This document shows positions 1 through 11,076 of a stretch of DNA of 64,000 nt, piece after piece. The stretch comes from Exobasidium rhododendri (taxonomy: Eukaryota; Basidiomycota; Exobasidiomycetes; Exobasidiales; Exobasidiaceae), in assembly GCA_026210745.1 (NCBI GenBank), contig CP110631.1, forward strand, positions 1,984,001 through 2,048,000, written 5' to 3'. The notes beneath the pieces were generated by a model that did no database searches, had not been told where the DNA came from, and saw only the letters and a list, made by a program, of their open reading frames with translations. A program made the translations under genes and the position numbers. Numbering within the stretch: the stretch's first letter is position 1; each line of letters starts with the position of its first letter.

Positions 1-3000
1 GACGTTGCAACCGTTCCAGTCGGCACCACCCTTCGTGCCCAGGAAGCTGCTCTCTGCAGCGATGCATTCGATTCATCGGCAGTCGAGCGTGCGCTCTGCA
101 TACGCTCGGGAAGCACAGTAGCCTCCCTTGACTGTGTCGCTCCCGAACCAAGGGTGTCCCTGCGGGGAAATGAGAAGGAATTCAACATGGGCACAACATT
201 CCACCCTCCTCATACCAATGACACTACACTCACGATATCGCGCTGACCCACTGGACTCGATCAGTCGCTGACTCGACGGCCATCCTCTCCACTCCATCCT
301 CAAAGACGACTTGCCAAGGACAGATGCGATTCAAGCCCTGTTCTTTCGCTATCTTTGCGCCAATGTCTTCCGAGCTACTGGTGTGATTTGGCCCTGCCAC
401 AGAGTGCACCTCTCGACAAGCTACCAGATCCAGCACAATACTCATTCGACCACCACCTGCAGGAATCCAGCTCAGAGCAATCGTAGAAGGCAACAGGACG
501 GCTTGCGCACGCTGCCAGGTCGCCTTGGTGGAATGGACGTTGAGGTAAAAGATGAAGCCTGTCCGAAGTGGCTTCGCGCCCGCTTGTCCCGATAGTCCAA
601 TGCTACACTCCGTGTCTATCAGCAGATTGCTGCCATTCTCCGTCATTTGCCGAAAGGAGCGAGTCGTGCCCAACGACTTGGCGCTCAACACGCTCTCTCG
701 ATCGTCTTTCTTTGCATCTTCTCCTCTTTTCTGGTCGTCTTTTCCTTTCTCCTGATCTCGCGGAGGAGGACTGGGCAGTGCGCGTTGACGGGACGGAGAA
801 GGAAATTCACTCCCTCGAATCACTCGCGCATCGTCGACGCCGTTACTTGCTCTACTCGATGTTAGTGCAGTCATGGATCGGATCATGTCGCTCTTTCCTG
901 GACCGCTGGAACTGGACTTCTTCCTCTCTCTCGATTCGTATCCCCCATCAATGGCTTCCTGTGAGAAATCCAACGAGGCCTTGAGGCTGATCGGTCCGTC
1001 CAAGGGCAATGTTTTGACGCCCCTTTTGAACGCAGAGGTGCTGCTTCTCTTCTTCGCGCTCACTTCCCGCACCGTCGAGGGAAAACCCGTATTCTCTTCG
1101 TCTTCCAGAGTAGTGGGGAAACTCTCTCCATCGTCGTTAGCACTGCAGAAGACATCGATCACTTCGTCCGTACCCACGCCTGTCCCCATCAAGTCCCGTC
1201 TACGCATGCTCTGTCTTGCCATGGGATGCACGCCGAGCTTGCCTTGATTGGCCACGAGCACAGAAGAGCGCCCATGCAAAGCAAGGCTCGCAGGTGGACT
1301 CTCGATCTGGTTGCTGTTGACGAATGTAGAGCAGAGGACATCCTTCCTGTACTGCACCTTGACAAGCGAGGTAGGTGTCGTGTGTCGACTGGCCAATTTA
1401 GGGCTATTTGATTCGTAAAAGTGGATCAAGTCTTTCGCTTTCTTTGGCGTGTCTAGTTTCACCAAGGACATCTTCCTGTCTGGACTGTCTGCCAACTTGG
1501 CACGTAGGGCAGGTCGCAGGGCTTTCGTTGGCGACGGAAGAATATCATCCTTGGCCGGAGGGGTAGGGGGCACGTCCTCGTAAGCTTGAAAGGCGGCCTT
1601 GGTCGGTGTCTGAAAGTAATCTGATTTGACCTGTGCAGTTTTCTGATCTTCTCTCGGAAGAGTAGGGGCATCCACCAGCTCTTCTACTACGCTAGTATGC
1701 ACCCCCTTGATTGGTGAAGACGGTTCATCGTAGGACACGACACTGGTCTCACCCGTCATGTCAGTCATCAATCTCCTCAAAAGTGGTGGTCGACTGCTCG
1801 TCTTTCCCTTTGGACCTCCCGCTTTACCGTAATGGAAGGGTAGACCGTCTTCGCTTTCGCTAGGCAGGCCGGGCGATGTGAGGCTGCCAGGTGAATCCAA
1901 CGGATAGTCTGCACGACTCCAGTACGTGGATGTGGACCCCTGCACAGAAGAAGAGAGGTGACTGCTTTGATTAGGCGAAGTCGTCAAACACTTTTCGGCG
2001 GCATGCGTCGGTCTTCGATTGAGGAAAGCGTTGGTCTGAAATGCATAGGAAGACACGCCGGCACTGGAGGAATCTTGTCGAAGGAAGTCGTGCCCTCTTG
2101 ACGGAGATGCACTTGCGTCTACCGGTCGCAAGTCCAGCTCTTCGCGCTCTCTGATGGCCTTCTTCACTATAACAGACCTGCCCCTTGTGCGGCTTTGCTC
2201 GACGCTGCTCGTGCCACCCATCCTTGCGTCACTGTGTCCTGCTTCTGCCCACCTGACTGGCGACCCGCTTCGGGAATCGACGCAGCGTGGTGCTGAAGAT
2301 GATGCACCACCACCTTTGACTGAAGACGAGGTGAGAGCTGGCTTGCTGCCCTTATCGATGGCATCAGCAACGGCTCTCACCGACAGCTTTGTTGGTGAAG
2401 GGAAGGGAGAGTGCATCGAGGACTTATCCATTCCATTGCCGTACCTCGGCGCTGCAGTTGGTGATGTAGCCCGACTCTGCGTCCTCGAATTGGTAGGTCT
2501 CTTGAAGGTGTCGACTGAATCATTCATCTGATCTAGCATCCTCAGGACAGCTCTTTCTTCCTCGGCCAATGTACCGTTATTAGTCTCTCTGGCGAGTGCC
2601 TCGTCTAGCATCCTTTCTTCTTCATCTGCCCCAATCAGGTCGCTTCTCTCACGCAAAGGAGAGCTTGATGCAGATGAAGGCATCTTCATCCAAGGATTGG
2701 TCATCTTCTTCGCCGCGGGAAAGATGCGTTGTGGTGCAGTCTGTATGAGTGGGGTGAGGACTCCTTGAGGTGCATCATCCAAATTTCGTACCATGAGTTG
2801 CGGTGCCGCTTTTCGCTTGACACTGAATCCATTCGGAGAAGGTGAAGAGGTAAGGTTCGGTGTGGATTGTGTCGCACCGGCTAAAGCACCGAGAGATGTT
2901 CTAGTATTTCGAAGACTCTTGTGATCTCGTCTCTCCTGCTCTCCCTTCTCATCTTCGCTGATGTTCTCGTTTGCTTTCATTGACCATATGGAGGAGTATG

Positions 3001-4284
3001 CATCGAATTCGTCCTGGAGCACCAACGAGGAGACTGGCTCCAGATTGGCTGCTCCTCCTCGAAAGCCAGAGCGTGTTTCCGTTGGAGTATCGAAGGAGTG
3101 ATGACGTTGTCGAGATGCAGTCGAGTCGCTTGCCACGCTAAGAATGTTGTTCACCCAGCTCCTTGGTCTCGGCAGCTTGATACTGGAGAGCGGCAGAGAT
3201 GAGCCCAACAGACTCATCTTGCCGTCTCCTCGGAATCTTTCCATCCCTTTCCATGTGAGCCCTACATTCGCCCCCTCGGATGGTGGCATGCCCAAGAAAG
3301 CGTTATCATATTCAATGACGCCACTCTTCCCTTTCTCATTCAGCTGTCTCCACCGTTGCATGTGTTGGATGCTCTCGCTGAACAAGGGCCGGTGCTTGTT
3401 GAAGGTAGGTATGCCGAACTCGTTGGCTGATCGTGATCTACTCTGGGTGCTGCACTCGTCAATCTTGGCGAGACATGAGCTGGCCTTTTCTGATGCGAGG
3501 AGGCTGCTGACTTTATCGCTTCTATTCGGATCTGGAACTTGTGGTGCTGTTGGGGTGTTAGCGAGAAGTGCTGTAATCTCAGTCTCGAGTCGCTGCGATG
3601 ATGGTTCTCCTTGTGACTGTTGGTGTTGATGGTTTTGGGATAGGTGTTGATCTGCGTGTTTGTTGGTAGGATGTGATGGTGAAGCAGACGAAGATGGAGC
3701 AAACGAAGGTGTTATTGGAGTACACTGTCAGCAAAGACAGGCAAGCGGAAATGAGCGTGTTACAGAGAGAGCGACAAGGGTAATTGTGGTGGAGATACGA
3801 TGATGAGCTTACAGGTACAAAGCAACACATCGGAATCTTTTATTTCGGCCTTTCCACAAAATGGCCGGCCGTCGGATACACTCACATAATATTGCGCGCT
3901 AGTGGCCTCATCGACACTCTGCGCTTGGCTTTGACTTGCCACTACGACTGTGGAAGAGGAGGCAGAGGAAGAGACGGTGCTGCCGCTGGAGGTGTCGGTA
4001 ACTTGTTGAGGAGCATCGAGCGCTTCTGCTAGGTGCCTTTCTAGATGCGCAGAGTTGTCTTGCAGCCCATCGATGGTGCTTTGAATTTCCTCTTCGAGAT
4101 TGACTTTACAATGATGTTCGACCACATCATCAAAAGCCGTGGCCGTGTCTGCTTCGCCTGCTCCATCTCTGTCCTCTTCGTGGGTCGTCATCGCAGCGCA
4201 TTCGCTATCTTCTTGAACACTACCGTCTCTTCCCAAGAGCACGTCCTCGGTCTGTCGCGGCCGATGAATCGAATCGCGCACCAT
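1..4284 (-). CDS. PH-domain protein, 3' end beyond window
   Basis: Exons on the minus strand: 4284-3886, 3724-234 and 159-1, the last still open at the window edge; about 1,349 residues are visible. Intron 1 (161 nt) has a GTGAGT donor and CAG acceptor; intron 2 (74 nt) interrupts the PH domain. The start is the first ATG after an in-frame stop. Residues 1-133 are acidic with a short helical stretch; residues 134 to about 1180 are low-complexity, Ser/Thr/Pro-rich and probably disordered. From about residue 1190 there is a PH domain whose core reads LSWIPAGGGRMSIVLDL and DGVERMAVESATDRVQWVSAI, a pattern I know from large basidiomycete PH proteins; splicing exon 3 continues it as SDTLGSGATQ. 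Such proteins are presumed to bind membranes or act as cortical scaffolds. No enzyme domain is visible. The family call is good; the function is unknown. Confidence 0.8.
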
Positions 4285-4966
4285 CTCGCCATTCACGCAC
4301 GCATGCAAAAGGGTAAGGAGCGCAAAGGTAGAGGGTTGGAGGAAGAAGCGGAGGGATCATGAAGAATAGGCAGTTTGGTCAGTATAAGCAGCGAGTAGGT
4401 GTACGACGCTGTAGACAAGACAACGACGACCGCCCCTCTTCGTCCCTTCCACGACGGCGCCGTGCTTTTTTGCACCTTACTTCTCACTCGGTGGCATTCA
4501 CCAGTACCTGGCGTGCAGTTCAAAATACTGATCACTTCCATGGAAGAGGTAGAGCTGAGCTATCGGTCAGAGATAGCGCGGAGCGTAGGATCAATATCTT
4601 TCCAGTCCTGTGTGCTTGGTATCATATCGTCGCCATACTCCAATTTCCATGCCATCGATCACCACATCTTGGCTCACTAGCGAAGAGGGCGCCACAGTCG
4701 CGGGCTCAGACGAGACGCGTCCGGTCACGTGCGAGCCATATAGATCTTTTCCTCGACACCCCAACAATTTTACCTTGCTTCCTCATCTACTCAAGATCAT
4801 GTCGAGACTGCGATCTCATGCATTAGCATCACTGCCCGAGCTAGCAAAGTATTGCGCATCATTTTATTGTATCGTTTTTAATCTACACGGTAAGATTGAA
4901 AAATGTGTCCTTCGTATGAATTTGTAAAGGAGTCGAGTACACTAAAGGGCTGCAATGCACAGGTGG
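4285..4966. other. intergenic, upstream of the PH-protein gene
   Basis: This 682-bp stretch separates the 3' end of the SSUH2-like gene from the start of the PH-protein gene, both on the minus strand. It should hold the PH gene's promoter and 5' UTR. One CACGTG E-box lies at 4726-4731. Short ORFs here show no recognisable family and no good ATG context. I see no RNA gene. Confidence 0.6.
4726..4731. promoter_or_regulatory. CACGTG E-box
   Basis: Palindromic bHLH-type site (context TCACGTGC), 442 bp upstream of the PH-protein start codon. It is one of eight intergenic copies in the window. Factors of the Cbf1, Pho4 or USF class bind this core; binding here is inferred. Confidence 0.4.
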
Positions 4967-7949
4967 TCATCGTCTGAGAAGTGTCTTCAATGAGCCAGTA
5001 TCTCCGTTGCTTCGTGACGATTTGCCTAGGAAGTGAGAGAGGCTACTGGAATTGAATTGTGTGGCGAGGAGCGTATCAGCGACGTTGAAGGATAGATGTC
5101 TCTTGCCTGTTCTGTGTGCGTCTTGATTTTCAGCTCTCAGATCGGTCACCTCGATGATTTTTCCATCAGGACCATCCTCCACGTCGAACCAGCGCTTGAC
5201 CTTGTACCTGCTCGAAGTAACGCTGACACTCAAGAGGCCTCTTCTGATGATCGTCGCTCGACCCATGAGAAGACGGGAGCCGTGCTGGGAGTAGTGCGCC
5301 TTCACCACTCGATTAGCAGCGCTTTGCAGCCCGTCTAAGACTCTATCTCGAAGAATCTCTGCACATTGACCGTGTTCGATGGCGTCCATGTATTTGATAT
5401 GGGACTGTTTGCAACCTAATAGGAGAACGGAGGGTAGCTTCAAGGGCAAGAACTGCGCTAGTCGGATGACACACTGAAAGATCGGTGAGATGGGAGGTGG
5501 TTTAGCACGTACCGTGCAGGAGACCCTTTCACCGCCCTCTTCTTCTCCACACTCACTTGAATAGAATACACCATCTCGACCCGACCATAGTCATCACACG
5601 TTCGGCAATGGCTGTTAAGGCGGACCTTGCCAAATTTAGCACAATCAGGGCACATTACCACCGTTCGAGTGGAGGATATTTCCGTGTTGCTCTTCAGCTT
5701 CTTTCGATGGACTGTGCCTTTTGAGTCGATGGGTACCGACCACGGATCGATGTCTTGAGAAAGATCTTCAGGCGGATAGCCTACCTCACATAGGGTAAGT
5801 ATCACTCTGAAGAGCTACAGGGAGCGTGACACTCACCGTCGTCTGACACTGGACCCCGAATCGTCCACTTCCCTTTTCGTGACTCTGTCCAGATTTCGAT
5901 CTTGACGCTGGCCATTTCCGCCTTGCTCAGCGCTTCTATTGTCAAGTCTTTCTCCCTCACCTCTATTGCCTCTTCGCTCCTTTTGGCCTCTTTTTCAGAT
6001 GCCAGCGTCAGATTCCAAGGTCTTTGCGAGCTTTCCACTGCATTTCTACCGTCACTGATCAGACTCGACGTGGTGCCGTATGACTTTGACCTTCGTCGAC
6101 CTGACTTTGCTCCGAGCGTCTCGAATTCGTTTACTAATCTTCGACGCACATCGTATAGGTTCGTCTGCCTGATGTCAGTGAGTATCGTGTTTTGCTCCAT
6201 CAATTCAATGTCTCCATCCTCGAGAGAAGTCTTGACATCTTTTAGGGCTAAAGTCGTGCTATTAGTCGGGGAAGGAGAACGAAAGATGGATGAAGCGTTA
6301 GATGACGGCGACCTCAGTGTTCTCTCCTGCTGTTCTTGGAACGGCAATATTGTTTTTCTCTGTCTTGGTCGCAAGGCCTGCATGAGGTAGGAAGGATACT
6401 CAGCCTTGGACCGGGCTGCATGCTGCCGTGACTTGGAGGGAGCGGCATCGTTGGTCGGTCTGCTGTCCATCATACGCACATGTCGGCTTTCGTTCTCAAC
6501 CTTTCGTCCTGGAAGTTGCAAGATCGAGCCGCTTGATGATCCGACAATACCAGGGGAGGCTGTGTCAGTTCCCGAGGAGGACCACATTACGTTTTCCGAG
6601 CTTGAAGTCATTGGAATTGTTGAAGTAGACGCAGCCGAGTCGATGCTCCCATTCATCAGCCTAGATGGCAGAGAGCTGAAATAAAATTGCGACTGGCGTG
6701 AGCTGCTCTTACGCTTGTCCATCGAGCTTTTGATGCTACCGGTGTTATCCTCTTTGATCTGCGCAGCGTCCCCATCAAGTCTAGGAGAGCTCCCTGGCAG
6801 ACGACTTCTATCACTTGATCCTTGTGTAAGAAAATCCTTTTGCAGGAGAGGGGGTCTAGCCTTCAGGTTCGAAGCGAGATTGCCATCAGCCCTCGTCTCT
6901 GGTTGCCCAAATTTCGCCTGTTGTCCCAAATCGGGAGACAGAGAAAGAAGCAGTGGATTACGGATCGCTTCGGGACTTGTGCTGTACTGACTCTCAGCCG
7001 TTGCAAGAGATGAGCCCTGCAAATATGGTGTACCGGACGTGCCCATCGAAGAGATATACCTCTGCGTCATGTTCGAGCAGCTCTGAGATCTCTCTATTCC
7101 CGTCCAGATGTCGCATGGCTGCAGGGAGGGCGACAGGGCTCTCGATCCGGTAATACTCTCGATCAAGTTTGGTAGGATTGCAGAGTTCCCTGGACCCTCT
7201 AAGTCTCCCGATCTCATGACCTCACTCGTTACAAAATGTTTCCCACCATCTTCTCGGCTCGTCTTGCTAACAGAAGCCCATGGTGCGCTTCGCTTCTCCT
7301 CGACTTGATCTCTCTCTGGCATCGACTGGTTTGTTACTTCTGTTTCTATGTCGCTCGACAATCCGTCATTGATGTGACGAGAATGCTGGCGTGCTGATGA
7401 TCGCTTACTTCCTTGCAGTGTGAGGGATAGTGAGCTGTGATAGGAAAGCTCAGCTGATGACCGACGTGAAGCAACCGAGTCGTCAGAAGGTGTCGGCTGG
7501 AAGGGAAAAGACTTCTTCGGACTGTCCCTGGGAAGGATCTCGACAGACTTGGACTTGTCGAAGTCGGCAATACCCCTACCACCGGCGCCAGTTGAAATAA
7601 TGTGAACATAAGCGTGTCGAATCCTTGCGCCCGAAGTAGTGGTTCCGTCACTACTGTAGCTCGTACGTCCCTCGCTTGCCTCGTCTGCCGTATCCACTTC
7701 CTCTTGGTCATCCTGGTAAGCATACTCTTCTTCTGCCGTTTCCCTCTCCGAATCTAGCGGCAAGGATGGTAGTGGTTTCCAGTCATTGTGCCCATTGTTC
7801 AAGGCTGGTATAGATGGGTTGATGTTGCTGACTTCCATGGCCTCCAAGGTATCGTCGAGCTTGTTTTCGATTAAATTCCACCGATGCAACAAATCTCGAA
7901 AGCTCGCACTTTGGTTCCCTTCTTCCTCTTCTCCCCATTCCATCAGCAT
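4967..7949 (-). CDS. SSUH2-like protein with DnaJ-type zinc-ribbon remnant
   Basis: Exons 7949-5837, 5780-5557 and 5473-4967 (introns 56 and 83 nt), giving 947 residues. The first about 680 residues are Ser/Thr-rich and disordered. The C-terminal third matches animal SSUH2 in order: an ESRKGKWTIRGP strand like SSUH2's W-K-x-P segment, then DPWSVPI (SSUH2 has PWDIPV), a C748-x2-C751...C763-x2-C766 zinc module, a VYSIQCVIRLAQFLP strand where SSUH2 has its Q-L-V-I strand, and an HGSRLLMGRATIIRRGL segment equivalent to SSUH2's RVLQQRQTIELIP. SSUH2 has several CxxCxGxG repeats; only one degenerate pair is left here. The family's molecular role is poorly known; animal SSUH2 has been linked to tooth development. 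The 5' end is uncertain: the open frame runs past the ATG at 7949, and an upstream exon may lie between 7984 and 8398. Confidence 0.68.
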
Positions 7950-8500
7950 GTCTTGCACTTTCTGATTGGCTACTACAAAGTGTCTAGGAAGCAGAAGTAT
8001 GAATGTCTGGCTCAGTCAAAGAAGGGGTGCCGACCATGGGAGGAAGGAGGGCTTCGGTGGGAGTATGTTCGATCGTACGGGGGATCGCCCATTGCTCAAC
8101 GTTCTCACGCATGCAATGGAGACCCCAGCGTGCATGACTGCTGTGTCGAAGGGTAGCAGAAAGTTCAAAGAGAAGGGTTGTAAACGGCTCAGGGGATGCA
8201 AGCAAAGCCGGGCTCAGACCTCCCCACCACTGAAAGCGGCTTGTGCTCCTGTCCCTGCGATACTTCATATTCTTTCACCTCGATCTTCGGCAGTTGCTCT
8301 AAATCCGCCTTTCCATCATTGAAGCGCAAGCTTCTTATACAGACCAAAGGCGAAAGACTCTGCCGCGGAGACCAACAAAAGTCCTCGAATAGTTGCACTG
8401 CTGATGTATTATGAGTTCCAATGTACGTACATATGTCTGGACCAAAAAGTTAAGGCAGTGGCCCGTGTCTGCCACCTTTTGAGATGCAAAAGCTTGCTAT
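7950..8500. other. intergenic, possible upstream exon of the SSUH2-like gene
   Basis: This gap lies between the SSUH2-like gene and the end of VMA16, both minus strand. Two minus-strand open frames, 8268-7984 and 8398-8189, overlap here; the second contains a peptide-like stretch (LPKIEVKEYEVSQGQEHKPL) that could be a first exon. I could not find a donor/acceptor pair that joins either frame convincingly to the downstream ORF, so I leave it as promoter/5' UTR with that caveat. Confidence 0.4.
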
Positions 8501-9404
8501 TTACTTGAATTCGCTTGCTTGTCCCGTCATGATCAGACCAACTGTGAAAGGGAGAATGACCCATTTTTTGTCAGTATTTGCCTCCCTTGATCCCCCTCCC
8601 CCCCTTGCACACGTACCTATCAAACCGAACAATCCAAGGATACTACTAAAAACTTCGACAATGAGGATCTTGACAAAGAGTTGAGGGTCTGCTGCATCCG
8701 CTATTGCTGCGTTTGCTCCCGTGATACCGACAGCGACACCGCAACACAGATTGCACATCCCGACAGTCAAACCGCCCCAGAAGAGAACGTATCCTTCGGA
8801 AATGATGAAATAGAGAAGATGTCAGGCTTGCACACTGTCCACCTCACGTCGATCAGCTGCTCACCAGTTAGGTAGTTCTCTGGTTTCCACAATCCATCTG
8901 CACCTCCTGTCAGATTCCCTGTCACATTCGCCGAAAAGACAATGGCCATGATGACTCCGTAGATTGCCACGACTTCGCAGAAGATGATACTGTGCGAACA
9001 GGACAAAGGACCTTAGCACGATTCAGCAATACCTAGTCCGTGACAAACTCACCTGATCAAATTTTTCGTTGTGATCCTCGGCGCTCTTACCCCTGCTCCT
9101 AAGATTGACGCTCCTGTGATAAAGATTCCCCTGTGTGGGTTGTTTTGTAAAAATTGCACAGACGAGACGATTAGCGATTGGTGAAAAGCTTCAGGTACAG
9201 ATAAATGCAAGCTCACCATCCTGCACCAATCACACTTAAGCCGATGCACATCGCAATGCCCATCATGGCCCAGATGTATGGGCTTGTGTCTTCCAAGAAT
9301 TCTCCAATATTGAAGGACTCTCCTGAGCCTGTGAAGATGAGATAGAGACCAACGACTGTGGCTGTTGAAAGGGAGACACCCCCTGTATACAGTAGTGCGC
9401 TCAT
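8501..9404 (-). CDS. VMA16: V-type H+-ATPase proteolipid subunit c''
   Basis: Five exons: 9404-9217, 9130-9053, 8989-8865, 8793-8617 and 8541-8501; introns of 63-86 nt; 202 residues (yeast Vma16 has 213). This is the larger proteolipid of the V0 ring that carries protons across vacuolar, Golgi and endosomal membranes. After splicing, yeast landmarks appear in order: [56 protein letters not shown] with the proton-carrying Glu94 (yeast E108), [35 protein letters not shown] and the C-terminus [12 protein letters not shown]. Every splice join falls inside a conserved motif, so the exon model is very secure. It is divergent from the DinB-fold gene across 372 bp. Confidence 0.96.
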
Positions 9405-9776
9405 TTCTGCGTGTGAAGTGTGATGGAGCTGATGCACACCGGTGGAGGTGGGAAGGGAAAGAAATGTAGCGGGCGAGTACACGGGTATCGATCTCGCTGC
9501 TGAACCCCTTTGACGACGACCAACCAGTACGGAACTGTTTCCTGGCATCGCAACCTTCACCGATCAAATCGCTCGAGCGACGACCACTGAGGCCACGTGA
9601 AGAGTGGAGCACTTGGAAGCAATTCGAGATTGCCAGAAATCAAAAAAACAAAAAAAAACAGGATAAAGGTTGATTGACATTTTCGAAGACTCGGGTCCGG
9701 CCCAAGCATCTGAAACAACAAAATTTGGCCTTCCAAACGACTCCATCTTCATCCCCAGCAGACACAACTATACACA
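9405..9776. promoter_or_regulatory. divergent promoter, VMA16 / DinB-fold gene
   Basis: A 372-bp gap between two start codons facing away from each other, so it must hold both promoters. A CACGTG E-box at 9594-9599 lies midway (190 and 183 bp from the two ATGs). An A-rich tract near 9640-9660 could be a nucleosome-poor element. I see no other gene. Confidence 0.55.
9594..9599. promoter_or_regulatory. CACGTG E-box
   Basis: Context CCACGTGA, almost exactly midway between the VMA16 and DinB-fold start codons. A bHLH site is inferred from sequence only. Confidence 0.45.
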
Positions 9777-10640
9777 ATGCCACCTTCATCCTCAAACTAT
9801 ACGATCAATCACCTTTCGAATCGAGACGAAAGCTCCATGTCCCCATCTTCATCCACTTTGACTGATAGTCTGTCAATACCAAAGACGCGCTTAGAGGCCC
9901 GAGATGTCATCATCTCCTCTCTTATTCAGATCTTGGAGCAACCCCTGGCCATGCTGCGAGATGGGACAGTAGGCGATGAGCAGATGTCGGCAGAGTCACA
10001 TTTGATACCAGGGAGCTCATTCGGAAAGCACCTTCGACAGTGAGTGTAGCTTAGCTTATGATGACGTATTGTCCGAAAAGTAGCACATGTAATACTCACC
10101 TCCGATCACCTGCAAATCAGCGTCCATGATCATTATCGGGTTCTCCTCGATGCTGTTGACTCTAGCGCCTCATCGATACACGGTGAAGCTCTCCCACTAG
10201 ACTACGACAAAAGAGTACGTGCGCCGCCCCTGGAGAGAAGTGCAAAAAGGGCATTGAAAGAATTCGAAGATACTCAAAAGCGCATAAAATCTCTTTTCGG
10301 AGACGAAGCATTACCGATCAGCCATTCGTGGGAGAGGAGTCTGGATCGTAAGGTCCTTCTGACGGCTACTACACCAGAAGAGCTGGAGGTGGGGAGCACT
10401 TTGGGCAGAGAGGTGAGGAATGCACACGAGGACACCTCTTGAAGGGAAAAGTACGACTGACGCCACCTCTTCTGCCTCCCTCAGATGTGGTTTGTCTGCC
10501 TACATGCGATCCATCACTTTGCTCTAGCAAGAGTGATCCTGGTTCATGAGCTCAGACTAAGCATCGAGGATGAATTTGGTGTGGCGCCTTCCACCTTGCT
10601 GTTCCGAGAGTGGAATAAAGCCTCCCAGCCAAAGTTGTAA
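9777..10640 (+). CDS. DinB-fold (YfiT/DinB superfamily) protein
   Basis: Exons 9777-10039, 10121-10412 and 10485-10640 (introns 81 and 72 nt), 236 residues. The spliced protein shows the DinB four-helix pattern: GKHLRHVHDHYRVLLDAVD formed exactly across the first splice (metal-ligand His in helix 1), then GREMWFVCLHAIHHFALAR across the second (two further His), and an FGVAPSTLLFREW end. In bacteria these proteins bind a metal through three His and include thiol-transferases and DNA-damage-induced proteins; small fungal members exist but are unstudied as far as I know. The first about 50 residues are Ser-rich. The substrate cannot be told from sequence. Confidence 0.82.
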
Positions 10641-11076
10641 ACCAATTACGGTCTTAATGCCTACATCCTTTGCAGGGACACACTTTTGTCATGACAGCCA
10701 ACCTCAAGTCCTGGCCCCTTCCCTCTTTCCCCATAGCTTGCCCCGAGCACGTCAGGAATACAATTCCGACGAGCCAGCTTGCAGCTCGTCCTTGTAACCC
10801 TACACCTCCTCTCCACCTGCTGGATCGGAGATACAGCCACGCGGACGAGATATCAGAAAGGCACGTCTGTAAAGCTTAAACTGCCCTCACGTCTATTTGC
10901 AAATTTATTGACTACTTTCCCCACCCTCTTCAACTGCTCAATTCTCCACTTTAGTTCCTACTGCGCCCCTCCGGTCCCTGACACCACAACGTCAGTCACT
11001 TCTGCTGAGAGTCTCCCCTCTCGCACGTACCTCTCTTACCGGAAGCGACAACCACCCTGTGGTACACTGGCCTTGG
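10641..11076. other. intergenic, promoter of the large kinase gene
   Basis: A 436-bp gap between two plus-strand genes. It holds the 3' UTR of the DinB-fold gene and the promoter/5' leader of the kinase gene. The stretch near 10910-11040 is pyrimidine-rich, as is common just upstream of fungal start codons. No RNA gene or extra exon is supported. Confidence 0.5.

Noticed and set aside
3727-3830. Alternative donor GTAAGC (near 3810) for intron 1 of the PH-protein gene
   Set aside because: Phase 1; joining it to the CAG acceptor gives a frame that stops within about 80 codons, while GTGAGT at 3885 (phase 0) opens the 3.5-kb frame.
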